In this document: positions 14,204 to 14,225 of the stretch, piece after piece | How the letters are laid out: every line of letters begins with the position of its first letter | How positions within the stretch are numbered: the stretch's first letter is position 1 | Source: Actinomycetota bacterium | GTDB lineage: Bacteria > Actinomycetota > Actinomycetes > S36-B12 > UBA10799 | Assembly (NCBI GenBank): GCA_030837395.1 | Contig: JAUPKO010000413.1 | Location: forward strand, 1-14,225 | Direction: 5' to 3' | DNA length: 14,225 nucleotides | Made by a program: the position numbers and the translations under genes | Notes under the pieces: model-generated | The model's database searches: none | The model's input: only the letters and a program-made list of their open reading frames with translations | Told to the model about the DNA's origin: nothing

Positions 14204-14225
14204 ATGACGGAATCGTTTCTCTATG
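14204..14225 (+). CDS. Start of a gene running off the right edge (possibly a thiolase)
   Basis: Only the first seven codons are present, reading MTESFLY. Many 3-oxoadipyl-CoA or acetyl-CoA thiolases of aromatic catabolism begin in this way (Met-x-Glu-Ala/Ser-Phe-hydrophobic, then Asp-Ala-x-Arg-Thr-Pro), and a BenM/CatR-like regulator next door would fit. Seven residues cannot prove it. The gene appears leaderless. Confidence 0.4.

Overview
The window is about 14.2 kb of high-GC DNA with strong G/C bias at third codon positions, GTG starts, several start codons lying 6-7 nt after a TAnnnT-like -10 box (leaderless mRNAs), an F420-dependent (Ddn-like) reductase and a conserved set of actinobacterial membrane-protein families. 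This points to a high-GC actinobacterium. I cannot name the genus. No rRNA, tRNA or CRISPR array was seen.

Layout. (1) 92-1633, minus: a ten-helix membrane diguanylate cyclase (GGEEF with intact I-site), divergent from a 28-residue single-helix peptide (1825-1911) that ends in a strong intrinsic terminator. (2) 1991-2518, minus: a DUF1269 membrane protein, divergent from an amidohydrolase (YtcJ type) and F420-dependent reductase pair (2637-4674). (3) 4775-5635: a DUF4239/bestrophin-like membrane protein, convergent with a six-helix membrane protein (5652-6563, minus). (4) 6644-6934, minus: a 96-residue RiPP precursor with a nitrile-hydratase-like (NHLP) leader, a VAGG cleavage site and the short core GACWDNCGCTSGP. 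It lies upstream of the six-helix gene with a stem-loop between them. It is divergent from an AIM24-family protein (7054-7764), which overlaps tail to tail with a CPBP/CAAX-type membrane protease (7757-8653, minus). (5) 8860-9066: a second small single-helix protein resembling the 28-mer. (6) 9488-11932: a large PAS-PAS-PAS-GGDEF-EAL protein, followed by a lipoprotein (12002-12883). (7) 12938-13078: a relic of an IS110-family transposase beside an orphan reading frame. (8) 13234 to about 14127, minus: a LysR-type regulator of BenM/CatR flavour with no ordinary start codon, divergent from the first codons of a gene running off the right edge (MTESFLY, possibly a thiolase).

How the genes may work together. 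Two c-di-GMP enzymes flank the window; one is a feedback-inhibitable cyclase and the other a sensor-coupled cyclase/phosphodiesterase. The middle holds a run of membrane proteins. The most notable item is the RiPP precursor at 6644-6934. No recognisable maturase (LanM, YcaO, radical SAM, C39 transporter) lies in the window, so it is either an orphan precursor modified in trans or part of an unrecognised small system with the adjacent membrane protein and the CPBP protease. That grouping is inference.
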